Shown in pieces: positions 52,078-60,717 of a stretch of 64,000 nucleotides of DNA. The position numbers were made by a program, and so were the translations under genes. The DNA is from Hyphomicrobiales bacterium. Its GTDB lineage: Bacteria; Pseudomonadota; Alphaproteobacteria; Rhizobiales; JACESI01. How positions within the stretch are numbered: the first letter of the stretch is position 1; every line of letters begins with the position of its first letter. The stretch covers positions 1-64,000 of the forward strand of contig JACESI010000008.1 of assembly GCA_013911885.1 (NCBI GenBank). Direction: 5' to 3'. The notes beneath the pieces are model-generated. The model did not search any database and had not been told where the DNA came from. It worked only from the letters and a program-made list of their open reading frames with translations.

Positions 52078-53519
52078 GGCTGAACCCGTGCGGCAAGGCG
52101 GGGGAGAACCCGTTTGCCCTCTGCGATGGGCAGGGCAATGAGACCCAGCATATGCGCCGCGCCGAGAAGGCAGGGAAGCGCTATCATGATGAACAGAAGA
52201 AGCGCGCCATCATGCGGTGGCGCGGGCGCGGCATAGACGATCAGAACCGCAAACCCCGCAAGGATTGCAGCATTGCGGAACGGATAGGAAATCGGCGCGG
52301 CCTTCCTGCCGAAAAACAAAAACAGGCCGAAGCGGATCGTTTGCGCGAACAAGGTCACGCCGATCGCGGCGCTGATGCCATGCGCCGGGATGAGGAGCGC
52401 ATAGCCCGCAAGGGCCACAAGCGCGGCGGTTGCGTTGATCATCAGCACGAGGAAACTGTGGCTGCGACGATAGACCCCGACATTGACGAGCGTGTTGGTT
52501 TCATTGAGCACCATGACCGCGACCAGAAACGGCAGATAATCCGTGGCGCGCAGATAATCCGCGGGCATTGTCCAGTGGATGAAGAGGGGACCTGCGAGCG
52601 TGATCGCGACCGCGCTCGTGATCAGAATGGCAAAACCGGCGCCGACATGCCGGGCGCTTTCGGCAAGACCGTCTTCCCGCTCGAGGATGACAATGCGCTG
52701 CGCCAGCCACCACAGCGAGAAAGGCTGCATCAGCAAAGGCGCGGCAAGGGCGAGCTTGGTCGCGACGGCGTAGTAGGCAAGGGCGGCGGCTGGCACGCTT
52801 GCCACCAGAAACCAGCGGTCGCAGGCGCCGAGCGCAAACATCGCAAGTGATCCGCCAACAAGCGGCAACCCATAGGTCACGGTTCGCCGGAACGCGGCCA
52901 GACGAAAGGAAATGCCGGTTTCGCGCACCATCGATACAAGGATTGCCAATGCGATCAGCGCATCGACCGCAGCATTGCTGTAAAGAATTGCTTCGACACC
53001 AAGCCCGCAAAGGGCAACGACAATGGTCGACACCGCGAGAAAAAGGCCGCGCGCCGCCGTGAAAAGCAGGAAATTGAACGGGCGGCCCTGAAGCCGAAGC
53101 CAGGCGAGAGGGAGCGCGATCAGCCCCGAGACTGTTGCTGCCAGAAATCCGGCGCGGATCGCGCCTTCGCCGAACTCCAGCGGCATGACCCTGAGGAAAA
53201 GCGGCACGGCCAACTGGACAACGACACCAAGGAGCAAAGCAAGCAGAACGCCCGTTCCAATAATCTCGGCAGCCACCTGGCGGCGCGCGTGGCCGTTTTC
53301 TTCGATGCTGGCAAAGCGGAACAGCGTATCAGCAAGGCCCATGGCGAAGACGAGGCCGAGAAACTCCATGAAGCTCACGACGACATCAAGCCGCCCGTAA
53401 TCTTCCTGCGCCATCACATTTGCCAGAAGCGGAATGGTGAGAAGACTGAAGCCCTTGGTCAGCGCGATGCTGGCAACATAAGGCCAGCTTGCCGGGAGTT
53501 TCTGCATCCATTCCCGCAT
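52074..53519 (-). CDS. Polysaccharide flippase (Wzx-like)
   Basis: A 481-residue MATE-like flippase with about 14 membrane helices. The start (ASIALTKGFSLLTIPLLANVMAQEDYGRLDVVVSFMEFLGLVFAMGL) is characteristic of the polysaccharide-synthesis branch. It would move undecaprenyl-linked repeat units across the inner membrane for the adjacent Wzy. ATG 53519 shares a base with the upstream glycosyltransferase stop (TGATG), and the stop overlaps the polymerase start. Confidence 0.9.
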   Translation of the reverse strand: MREWMQKLPASWPYVASIALTKGFSLLTIPLLANVMAQEDYGRLDVVVSFMEFLGLVFAMGLADTLFRFASIEENGHARRQVAAEIIGTGVLLALLLGVVVQLAVPLFLRVMPLEFGEGAIRAGFLAATVSGLIALPLAWLRLQGRPFNFLLFTAARGLFLAVSTIVVALCGLGVEAILYSNAAVDALIALAILVSMVRETGISFRLAAFRRTVTYGLPLVGGSLAMFALGACDRWFLVASVPAAALAYYAVATKLALAAPLLMQPFSLWWLAQRIVILEREDGLAESARHVGAGFAILITSAVAITLAGPLFIHWTMPADYLRATDYLPFLVAVMVLNETNTLVNVGVYRRSHSFLVLMINATAALVALAGYALLIPAHGISAAIGVTLFAQTIRFGLFLFFGRKAAPISYPFRNAAILAGFAVLIVYAAPAPPHDGALLLFIMIALPCLLGAAHMLGLIALPIAEGKRVLPRLAARVQP

Positions 53520-54718
53520 CAGGCCGCTTTCCGGTTTGATCGGGCGGCGCGGTCGCTTCCGATAAGCTCAATGAGACCTGAAAGCGCGCGTGCCTGAAGG
53601 TCGAGCGCATAGCGGCCCTGGATATGGGAGCGTGCCTTGCGGCCGAGCGCCTGACGCGTGCGCTCATCGAGACCGGCCACGGTTTTCATCGCATTCGCGA
53701 GGGCGGCGACATTGCCGGGCTCGACCAGAAGGCCCGCCTGATCAACCATTGCCGCGATGCCGCCAATACGGGTGGTAACGACTGGAAGGCCCATCGCCAT
53801 GGCCTGTTTTACGTTGAGCGGGTCGGTTGGCGCGGTGTCGGTGGTCGTGTTCTTATAGGGCAGGATTACAGCCTGGTAGGCCGGCGCATTGGCGATGATC
53901 CAGCTTGTTGAAACGGCCCCGAGAAAATGCACCGAGCGGTCGGTGAGGCCGTGCTCATCGGCGCGTTTGCGCAGGGCGGCAGCGAGCGGCCCGTCGCCTG
54001 CAACATCAATCGGCGGGCATGCGTCGCCAAGCCTGCGGGCTGCCTCAATAAGATCGTCAACGCCGTTCGTTGGCGTGAGCGCGCCGAAATGAATGAGGCG
54101 GCCATTCGAGCGCGCTTTCAGGGATGGCAGAAAGCGCTCCGGGCTGACGCCGCCCGCAATCAAGGCCATTTCCGCCTGCGGTTTGTAGGCTTCCATTGCC
54201 TCCACGATCTCTGCCGAGGGACAGATGGCGAGATCGGCATAGGCAAGTTTCGCCGAAAGATCGACGGGATGGCTGAACACATTCGTGCCGTGGGCGGTGA
54301 AGGAGACGGTGATGCCGATCCAGCGCGCGGCGACAATGGCTTCCGCCGTCATCGCGCCTGCATGATGGACATGGAGGTGATCACACCCGAATTCCCGCGC
54401 GAGGCTTGCAATCCGCAGCCCGGCCTGAAGGAGTTCATGACGCGGCAGCTTCTTCTGCGCGAGAATGAAGGCGAGGGCGCGGTGCGCCGTGCGTCCCGGT
54501 CTGCGGAAGATTGCCCGCGTCATCGCCGCGCGGACATTGGCGGGTGCATGGGCCATCGCCGCGATAAGCATATCTTCCGGCTCGCCCTGTCCCGCGCCGA
54601 TCTGCCCGATCATCACGACCACACGATGGCCCCGCGCCTGCATGGCGCGGATTTCGTCGCCAATTTCCGGCTGCGATAAGTCAGGGAAGCTGGGCAGGAG
54701 ATAACCGATCGTCTTCAT
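53519..54718 (-). CDS. Glycosyltransferase family 4
   Basis: A 399-residue GT-B enzyme, first gene of the long minus-strand operon. It begins KTIGYLLPSFPDLSQPEIGDEIRAMQARGH, has the acceptor-side DHLHVHHAGAMTAEAIVAAR and the donor-side LPYKNTTTDTAPTDPLNVKQAMAMGLPVVTTRIGGIAAMVDQAGLLVEPGN. This N-terminal group is common in exopolysaccharide clusters of alphaproteobacteria. A -24/-12 promoter lies 77-92 bases upstream of the start. The gene set below it (flippase, polymerase, acyltransferase, transferase, hydrolase-like, lipoprotein, Wzz-like) is almost gapless. Confidence 0.92.
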   Translation of the reverse strand: MKTIGYLLPSFPDLSQPEIGDEIRAMQARGHRVVVMIGQIGAGQGEPEDMLIAAMAHAPANVRAAMTRAIFRRPGRTAHRALAFILAQKKLPRHELLQAGLRIASLAREFGCDHLHVHHAGAMTAEAIVAARWIGITVSFTAHGTNVFSHPVDLSAKLAYADLAICPSAEIVEAMEAYKPQAEMALIAGGVSPERFLPSLKARSNGRLIHFGALTPTNGVDDLIEAARRLGDACPPIDVAGDGPLAAALRKRADEHGLTDRSVHFLGAVSTSWIIANAPAYQAVILPYKNTTTDTAPTDPLNVKQAMAMGLPVVTTRIGGIAAMVDQAGLLVEPGNVAALANAMKTVAGLDERTRQALGRKARSHIQGRYALDLQARALSGLIELIGSDRAARSNRKAA

Positions 54719-54794
54719 TCGATATTAGTCCATTTTTCCGATAATGCGTCAGGATGTTCCGCAGGTCTTCGCGTCTTGCCTTCGCTTCAGGGCT

Positions 54795-54810
54795 GCAAGC
54801 TTGGTGCCAA
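54795..54810 (-). promoter_or_regulatory. Sigma-54 promoter of the eight-gene operon
   Basis: On the minus strand TTGGCACCAAGCTTGC: GG at 54808-54807, ten bases, GC at 54796-54795, a full match to the -24/-12 core. Start expected near 54783, about 65 bases before the glycosyltransferase ATG at 54718. Confidence 0.8.
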
Positions 54811-54860
54811 AGCGGATGGCCGGTTTGTTGAGCGGTGCCTTTGCCGCGGGAGGGCGAGCT

Positions 54861-55808
54861 ATGACGAAATCTTTATGCACGGTGGTGATGCCCACGCGCG
54901 ATTGCCTGTCTTATCTGAAGAAGTCGATCCCGACGATCTATGCTCAGGATGCCGGACCGATCGAGATCATCGTCGTCGATGACGGATCGCGCGATGGATC
55001 GCTCGACTATCTTTACAAATGCGCGCGCATGGATCCTGATTTCGTGGTGCTTGAGACCGGCGGGATCGGGCCCGGACGCGCGAGAAACGCTGCAATTGCA
55101 AAGGCTCGCGGCGAACTCATCGCGTTTCTCGATGCGGATGATCTCTGGCTTGAGGGCAAGCTCGCACGCCAGCTTGCCTTTCACAGCGTCAACCCGGAAA
55201 TCGGTCTTTCCTTCTGCGATTACACCGCTTTCACCACGGAAGCGACCGTTCCGGGCAGCTGCTTTTCATACTGGAATGTGCGCTTTTCAGAGGCAAAGGC
55301 TGCGGGCTATCACGCGCTTGATGGTGCCGAGGCGGTGTTTCTCAGCCACAATATCGTTGGCACATCCGCGGTTGTTGCAAAACGCGAACTTTTGCAAAAT
55401 GCAAACGGATTTCTGACGGATTTGCAATCTGCAACGGACTGGGACATGTGGCTGAAGCTCGCGGCTATGGCCCCGGTCGGCATTTCCGCCGAGATCGGCA
55501 TGCTCTACCTGATGCGCACGGGCTCGGTGACGCAGAACCGCCAGAACCGCATCGACGCGATGGAGACGATCGTCTCGCGCTATCGCGGGCGGCGCGAAGT
55601 TCCGATGCGCCGCGCGGTGCGGCTTGCAGAGGCGAATATCGCGATTGCGCGCGCTGAATATGATGTGGAAGCGGGGCGGCCGTTTTCGTCGATGCGTCAT
55701 TTCGGTGCAGCGCTTTCCAGAAGGCCGGACCGTCGAACATTCCGCGCGGCAGGTCAGGCGCTTTTTGATGGTCTTGCCGAAACGCTTTGGCGAAAACGGG
55801 TCGCGTGA
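54861..55808 (+). CDS. Glycosyltransferase family 2
   Basis: A 315-residue GT-A enzyme. The N-terminus TVVMPTRDCLSYLKKSIPTIYAQDAGPIEIIVVDDGSRDGS, followed by GPGRARNAAIAKARGELIAFLDADDLWLEGKLARQ, gives the donor-binding and DAD metal motifs. ATG 54861 has GGAGGGCGAG upstream; the longer frame from 54744 would run through the sigma-54 promoter of the divergent operon. It is followed after ten bases by the HATPase-REC-SpoIIE gene on the same strand, and two TTGC-N5-GCAA dyads lie inside it. Confidence 0.92.
   Translation: MTKSLCTVVMPTRDCLSYLKKSIPTIYAQDAGPIEIIVVDDGSRDGSLDYLYKCARMDPDFVVLETGGIGPGRARNAAIAKARGELIAFLDADDLWLEGKLARQLAFHSVNPEIGLSFCDYTAFTTEATVPGSCFSYWNVRFSEAKAAGYHALDGAEAVFLSHNIVGTSAVVAKRELLQNANGFLTDLQSATDWDMWLKLAAMAPVGISAEIGMLYLMRTGSVTQNRQNRIDAMETIVSRYRGRREVPMRRAVRLAEANIAIARAEYDVEAGRPFSSMRHFGAALSRRPDRRTFRAAGQALFDGLAETLWRKRVA
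55392..55434. promoter_or_regulatory. Two TTGC-N5-GCAA dyads inside GT2 gene
   Basis: TTGCAAAATGCAA at 55392-55404 and TTGCAATCTGCAA at 55422-55434, 30 bases apart. They are about 610-650 bases upstream of the expected start from the minus-strand sigma-54 promoter, a distance enhancers can tolerate. The location is coding. Confidence 0.45.
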
Positions 55809-55818
55809 GGCGTCGGCC

Positions 55819-57372
55819 ATGCAGCTTTTTCACGATAAGATCCCGGCAACACTCGAGACGATTTCGCTCACGCGCCGCGCCCTTCGCCGCGCCCTGAGCG
55901 AGGTGCGTCTTTCCGAGGAAGTGATCGACGATCTTCAGCTTCTGTGGTCCGAGATTGCGGTGAATGCCGTCACCCATTCCGACCCCGGGCCGAGGGAGAT
56001 CGAATGCCGGATCTTGATCCGGGGTGCGCAGATCGGCATCGAGATCAGCGACGACGGCGTGCCGTTTTCGGATTTCGAAAAGCACTTTCGGGCTGAAAAC
56101 AACGGGCTGGACCAGCTCGAGGCATTGAACCCGATGGCGCCGACTTCGGGGCGAGGTGTTCATCTTGTGCGTGGTTTGACCGATAGTTTCACCTATCAGC
56201 CCGGTCCACCGAACCGCTTCACGCTGTGGCGCAGGCTTGCCAAACGCCAGCCGGTCATATTGATCGCCGAGGATGAACGGGTTCTTGCCGAGAGCTATGC
56301 GCTCGGACTTCATCCGACCTATCGCAGCGTGATCGTCGAAAGTGTCGAGGATGCGCTCGCCCGGCTTGCGCAGACACCGATCGACCTTGTGCTTGCCGAT
56401 TATCATCTGGTCGATGGGACAGGCCGCAATCTCGCCGAGGCCATGGAGCGGATGGCGGATCGCCTGCCGGTGCCCCTAATCCTGATCACCGGCGACCGCA
56501 ACCCTGATCTTGAGCGCGAGATGCTTGAACTGGGTTTTGAGGCGGCCTTGCAGAAGCCCGTCTCGGCGGCGAAGCTGGCCGATCATATCGCCCTCGCCCT
56601 GCGGCGCACGGAGCGCCGACGCGCCTCGCATTTCCGCCATTTCGGGGTGGCGGCAGCGCAGCTCCTGACATCCGCCGTCCCTGCCGAATTACCGGCCCAT
56701 GCGCTGCGCCATCACAGCAAGGTTGCCGATCTTGGCAGTGGCGATGCGGTGCTTCATCTCAAAGGAGCGACACGGGAGCGTATCGTGCTCATCGATGTCA
56801 TGGGTCATGGCCTTGGCGCTCACGCAGGCGCCATCGCGTTTGCGGCGATTGTGCGGGCGCTTCACGCAGAGGCCGGCGAAGGCGGCCCGGCACATCTTCT
56901 CGGCATGATTTCTCATGCGCTTTATTCCGATCAGGCGCTAGGCCGGCTTATCGCGACGCTGCTCGTGGTGGATTGTCTCCATGACGGGCGGATGGAAATC
57001 GCTGCCGCAGGCCACCCGCCGCCGGTTCGTATCAGTGCGGCCGGTATCGCGCAGGTCTTGGCTGGCGGACCCTTGCCCGGCTTCAGTGCCACCATGATCT
57101 ATGAGCAGACCGAATTCCGGCTTGGTGCCGGTGAGCGCCTTTTATGCTTCACCGATGGTCTTGATCCCACTGGGCTTTCCGCAGGCGAGAGGTTGCCGGA
57201 CTGGTGCTCGCGGGCGCTGTCAGAAAGCGTCAGTCTGCCGCTCGACAGCGCCATGGACCATGTCGTTGCCGCCATTCAGAAATCCGTCGGCCCGGAGCCG
57301 GGCGATGACTGGACGGTTCTTCTTCTGGAAGGCGCATCTCAGGCCGCTTCGGCAAGGCCGGAGCGGCGATAG
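55819..57372 (+). CDS. Partner-switching protein: HATPase, receiver and SpoIIE phosphatase domains
   Basis: A 517-residue regulator with three domains in an uncommon order. Residues about 10-135 are an RsbW-like HATPase (LLWSEIAVNAVTHSDPG, IEISDDGVPFSD, GRGVHLVRGLTDSF). About 150-260 is a receiver (ILIAEDERVLAES, DLVLADYHLVDG, ALQKPVSAAKL). About 295-510 is a PP2C/SpoIIE phosphatase (IVLIDVMGHGLGAHAG, LLCFTDGLDPTG, GDDWTVLLLEG). It could both phosphorylate and dephosphorylate a STAS partner such as the one at 35054, under phosphorelay control. ATG 55819 follows GT2 by ten bases. Its 3' end overlaps a minus-strand transferase by 34 bases. Confidence 0.88.
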   Translation: MQLFHDKIPATLETISLTRRALRRALSEVRLSEEVIDDLQLLWSEIAVNAVTHSDPGPREIECRILIRGAQIGIEISDDGVPFSDFEKHFRAENNGLDQLEALNPMAPTSGRGVHLVRGLTDSFTYQPGPPNRFTLWRRLAKRQPVILIAEDERVLAESYALGLHPTYRSVIVESVEDALARLAQTPIDLVLADYHLVDGTGRNLAEAMERMADRLPVPLILITGDRNPDLEREMLELGFEAALQKPVSAAKLADHIALALRRTERRRASHFRHFGVAAAQLLTSAVPAELPAHALRHHSKVADLGSGDAVLHLKGATRERIVLIDVMGHGLGAHAGAIAFAAIVRALHAEAGEGGPAHLLGMISHALYSDQALGRLIATLLVVDCLHDGRMEIAAAGHPPPVRISAAGIAQVLAGGPLPGFSATMIYEQTEFRLGAGERLLCFTDGLDPTGLSAGERLPDWCSRALSESVSLPLDSAMDHVVAAIQKSVGPEPGDDWTVLLLEGASQAASARPERR

Positions 57373-58379
57373 ACATCAAGGATCTGAGGAAGACGGGCTT
57401 CGACGGCATAGCGCTCCCGCGCGTTTTTCCGGCAGGCATCGAACATTGCATGGCGCGTTTCGGCATCTAGACCAGCCCATTTCAGGATTGCCGCTGCCGC
57501 AGCCTCGAGGTCGTCTGGGTCGAAAAGCCAGCCTGTCCTGCCGTGTTCGATCACGTCCGGCAAAGCACCACAGCGCGCGGCGACAACGGGAATGCCGTGG
57601 GCATGGGCTTCGAGGGCGGCAAGCGGCAGACCCTCGGCGCGTGAAGGCATGACCAGAAGATCAAGCATTGGCCAGATCGGGGTCATGTCGGTCTGAAGCC
57701 CGTGACAGGACAGGAGGCCCTGGCTTGCCGATTCAATGGCCGCACGCATCGGTCCGTCGCCAAAGGCATGCCATGTTGTCGCCTCAAGATCGGGCGCGTC
57801 ATGCAGCATGCCTGCCAGCAGGGCGAAACGATCCGGGCCTTTTTCATGGCTGAAGCGACCAACGAAGCCGATCCGTCTTTGAATGCGCGCAAGGTCGGTA
57901 TGAGCGGTTGGCATGGTTACGAAATTATGGATGATTTCCGCGCTTTTCGGCAATCTTGTTAAGATCGGCTCGCTGACGGCGATCGCGGGGGCGAGGAATG
58001 CGCTCATCTCGTCAAGCGACTGATAAAGCGATACCGGAAAGGCCGCTCGTTCACCGGAATGGAATGTCGAGACCACCGGCGCGGCGCAGAGGCGGGCGAC
58101 GGCCCGGCCGAGAATGCCTGCCTTGTAGCCATGGGTGTGAATCAGGCCCGGACGATGGCGACGGATCGCGCGGGTGAGGTTGCGGACTCCCCCATTGAGC
58201 ACGATATAAGGAATTCCGGCTGCATCGAGCTGATGAAACCAGGGATTGTCGCCGTGGTTATCATAAAGCACGACCTTGCATGGATAGCCAACACGGATGA
58301 GCCCCGTTGCCAGCATCTCGATATGCCGTTCAATGCCGCCCAATGTGCTCGAATCGACAAGTTGCCATACTGTTGCCAT
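57339..58379 (-). CDS. Glycosyltransferase family 4
   Basis: A 346-residue GT-B transferase beginning VWQLVDSSTLGGIERHIEMLATGL, with GLIHTHGYKAGILGRAVAR and the donor-side VGRFSHEKGPDRFALLAG and MPSRAEGLPLAALEAHAHGIPVVAARCGALPDVIEHGRTGWLF. The E-x7-E element (EGLPLAALE) is intact. It is divergent from another family 4 transferase at 58560 across 180 bases holding a large inverted repeat. The last 34 bases overlap the SpoIIE-type gene. Confidence 0.93.
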   Translation of the reverse strand: MATVWQLVDSSTLGGIERHIEMLATGLIRVGYPCKVVLYDNHGDNPWFHQLDAAGIPYIVLNGGVRNLTRAIRRHRPGLIHTHGYKAGILGRAVARLCAAPVVSTFHSGERAAFPVSLYQSLDEMSAFLAPAIAVSEPILTRLPKSAEIIHNFVTMPTAHTDLARIQRRIGFVGRFSHEKGPDRFALLAGMLHDAPDLEATTWHAFGDGPMRAAIESASQGLLSCHGLQTDMTPIWPMLDLLVMPSRAEGLPLAALEAHAHGIPVVAARCGALPDVIEHGRTGWLFDPDDLEAAAAAILKWAGLDAETRHAMFDACRKNARERYAVEARLPQILDVYRRSGLAEAA

Positions 58380-58420
58380 TGCGCGCTTCCTATCTGATCG
58401 AAAAACCCTAAACGAGAAGG

Positions 58421-58535
58421 AACAACACTTGGTAAAGCGCGAATGTGGTTTTTTTCGTTAACGCTGCTTTCGATTTAACAACAAGGTTTTAGCTGAGAAA
58501 GTCTAAAATTAATCTGTATCCTCTAAAGTGTTGTT
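58421..58535. promoter_or_regulatory. Large inverted repeat in divergent promoter region
   Basis: AACAACACTT at 58421-58430 and its exact complement AAGTGTTGTT at 58526-58535 flank the AT-rich centre between two divergent glycosyltransferase genes. The arms sit 42 bases from one start codon and 25 from the other. A shared operator, perhaps for the nearby GntR regulator, is plausible. Confidence 0.5.
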
Positions 58536-58559
58536 GTAAAAAAATACCGGGTTTGTTTC

Positions 58560-59825
58560 ATGATCCAGGCAGACAGCGTCGTCGAACCAGCAGCGAACAG
58601 AATTCCCGCGCCCGCCGAATCAGTGGAATCGCGTGCAATCATTCATTGCGTGCGCTCTACCGTGGGTGGAATTTTCCGGCATATCATCGACCTCGTGCGC
58701 AACCAGTCTGCCGCCGGACACCGGGTCGGGCTGATCTGCGATTCCCTGACGGGTGGTGCCTTTGAAGCGGCCAAGCTTGAAGCGCTGCGGCCCTATCTTG
58801 CGCTCGGTGTGGTGCAATTGCCGATGAGCCGCAGCATCCATCCGGCAGATTTCATGATCATTCGCGAAGTCTATCGGCACCTCGTCGAGGTGGAGGTTGA
58901 TGTTCTCCACTGCCACGGCGCGAAAGGCGGTGCTTACGGGCGGCTCGCAGCCTGGTTTGTCTCGAAGCGTCGGCAGCGTTTCGGTAAACCGCCGGTCGTG
59001 ACGATTTACTCTCCCCATGGCGGCACGCTTCATTTCAATCCGCGTTCGCCGCAGGGGCAGGTCTATTTCACGCTTGAGAAATTTCTCGAGAGGTTCACAA
59101 GTGAGCTGATTTTTGTCGCAGGCTTCGAGGTTGAGGCGTTCCGGCGGAAGGTCGGCATGCTGGAGCGGCCATGGACGATTGCTTACAACGGCCTTGCCGA
59201 GGAGGAATTTGTAACCGTCACGCCTGCGGATAATGCGGTTGACTTCATCTATGCCGGCCATATGCGCGACCTCAAGGGGGTCGACCTTTTCATCGATGCG
59301 GTCGAGATTGCGAGCGCCCGCCTTGGCAGACCGGTGCGGGTTGAACTGATCGGCGATGGCGAGGACAGGGCGCGCTATCAGGCAGAAGTCGAGCGCCGCA
59401 GGCTGCGAACCCAGATACGCTTTCTCGATCCCATGCCGATCCGGCAGGCTTTTGCCCGGGGACGTTCGCTTGTGGTGCCATCGCGCGCCGAGGCGATGCC
59501 TTATATCGTGCTTGAGGCGATTGGCGCGGGCATGCCGGTGCTTGCAACCAGTGTCGGCGGGGTGCCGGAAGTGTTTGGCCGCCATGCCAACCGGCTGATC
59601 GCGCCGGGTGACGCCAACATGATCGCCGGTGCGATGATTGATCACATGATGCGGCCTGAGGCGGCCTATGAACTGGCAATGACATTGCGCGACGATATCC
59701 GCGAAAGATTTACCGTCGCGCGGATGGTTGAGACGGTGAACGCCGTCTATGCGCGCCATCTTTGCGGCGCGCCGGTCGAGGCGGGTATACGAAAACCCAT
59801 GACAATCGCTCATCCCGTGCGCTAG
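58560..59825 (+). CDS. Glycosyltransferase family 4
   Basis: A 421-residue GT-B transferase. It has ESRAIIHCVRSTVGGIFRHIIDLV at the start, VDVLHCHGAKGGAYGRLAAW, DFIYAGHMRDLKGVDLFIDAVEIA and VVPSRAEAMPYIVLEAIGAGMPVLATSVGGVPEVFG, with the E-x7-E element intact. It shares the divergent control region with the transferase at 57339. It is followed after 35 bases by the GntR regulator, possibly in one transcript. Donor sugar unknown. Confidence 0.93.
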   Translation: MIQADSVVEPAANRIPAPAESVESRAIIHCVRSTVGGIFRHIIDLVRNQSAAGHRVGLICDSLTGGAFEAAKLEALRPYLALGVVQLPMSRSIHPADFMIIREVYRHLVEVEVDVLHCHGAKGGAYGRLAAWFVSKRRQRFGKPPVVTIYSPHGGTLHFNPRSPQGQVYFTLEKFLERFTSELIFVAGFEVEAFRRKVGMLERPWTIAYNGLAEEEFVTVTPADNAVDFIYAGHMRDLKGVDLFIDAVEIASARLGRPVRVELIGDGEDRARYQAEVERRRLRTQIRFLDPMPIRQAFARGRSLVVPSRAEAMPYIVLEAIGAGMPVLATSVGGVPEVFGRHANRLIAPGDANMIAGAMIDHMMRPEAAYELAMTLRDDIRERFTVARMVETVNAVYARHLCGAPVEAGIRKPMTIAHPVR

Positions 59826-59860
59826 GTCTTAGCGTGGGTGAACGCAGCGAAAGTGTGTTG

Positions 59861-60637
59861 ATGACCATAGACTGGCCGGATTTTTCGAATGACCCTTCAT
59901 CCGCCGATGCCGGGCGCAAGAGCAAGCGGCGACACCGCGAGCCGGTGGTCCGCGCGCTCGTCGAGCGGATTGCGAGCGGTGTGCTTGAATGCGGTGCAGC
60001 CCTTTCCACAGAGCAGGAATTCGCCGAGGAATTCGGCGTCAGCCGCACGGTGATCCGCGAGGTGATGCAGGATCTTGTCGGGCTTGGCCTTATCGTCACG
60101 AGGCCGCGTGTCGGCGCGCGGGTCGAGCCGCGCGAGAATTGGGACCGGTTCAGCCCGATCGTTCTTCGGGCATTGCTCGACCACGGGCTCGACGCGGCAT
60201 TCTATGAGCCGCTGATCGAAGCACGCGGGCTGATCGAGCCTGAGGTTGCGGCACTCGCGGCCGCGCGGGCCAAGCCCTCGGATATTGCTGAAATCGAAGC
60301 CTGCTTTGACCGGCTTGCAGGGCTGCTCTCGTCCGGACGTGTTCTGACGTCGGCGGAGCGGGTGTCGGCCGATATCGCCTTTCACCGCAGTATTCTTGCC
60401 TGTTGCAACAATTGGGTGTTTCAGCGCTTCGGGCTTTTGTTCGACGCCGCGATCATGGCGCGCATGGCGCTTGCAGAGCAGGCGCAGGGCGAGGATCCGC
60501 CCTTCGCGCTGCAAAAGCACCGGCGGATTGTCGATGCGATCAAGGCGCGCAATCCGGGCGAGGCTCGAAAAGCCGCGCTCAGCGTGCTTGCGCTCTCGAA
60601 ACCTTCCTACGCGGATTACTTTGCTGAAGGCCAATAA
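59861..60637 (+). CDS. GntR/FadR-family transcriptional regulator
   Basis: A 258-residue regulator: winged helix at about residues 20-95 (ALSTEQEFAEEFGVSRTVIREVMQDLVGLGLIVTRPRVGARV) and a helical FCD-type effector domain (EARGLIEPEVAALAAARAKPSDIAEIEACFDRLAGL, DIAFHRSILACCNNWVFQRF). FCD proteins usually sense carboxylates or sugar acids. ATG 59861 is chosen from sequence likeness; no strong ribosome site is seen, and GTG codons upstream are alternatives. It may control polysaccharide sugar supply or the divergent glycosyltransferase pair. Confidence 0.9.
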   Translation: MTIDWPDFSNDPSSADAGRKSKRRHREPVVRALVERIASGVLECGAALSTEQEFAEEFGVSRTVIREVMQDLVGLGLIVTRPRVGARVEPRENWDRFSPIVLRALLDHGLDAAFYEPLIEARGLIEPEVAALAAARAKPSDIAEIEACFDRLAGLLSSGRVLTSAERVSADIAFHRSILACCNNWVFQRFGLLFDAAIMARMALAEQAQGEDPPFALQKHRRIVDAIKARNPGEARKAALSVLALSKPSYADYFAEGQ

Positions 60638-60717
60638 TGGCCACCTCGTGAAATCACACCCCGCTCTAGCGCTTACAGAGTCCGCTCATGCGGTCGGCAG
60701 GCGGATGTTTTTACTCA

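Noticed and set aside
56732..56747. GG-N10-GC match TTGGCAGTGGCGATGC as a fourth sigma-54 promoter
   Set aside because: Inside the SpoIIE-type gene with a weaker -12 part and no gene start downstream.
60396..60408. Further TTGC-N5-GCAA match in the GntR gene
   Set aside because: Centre CTGTT differs from the AT-rich centres and it is coding; about one chance match per window is expected.
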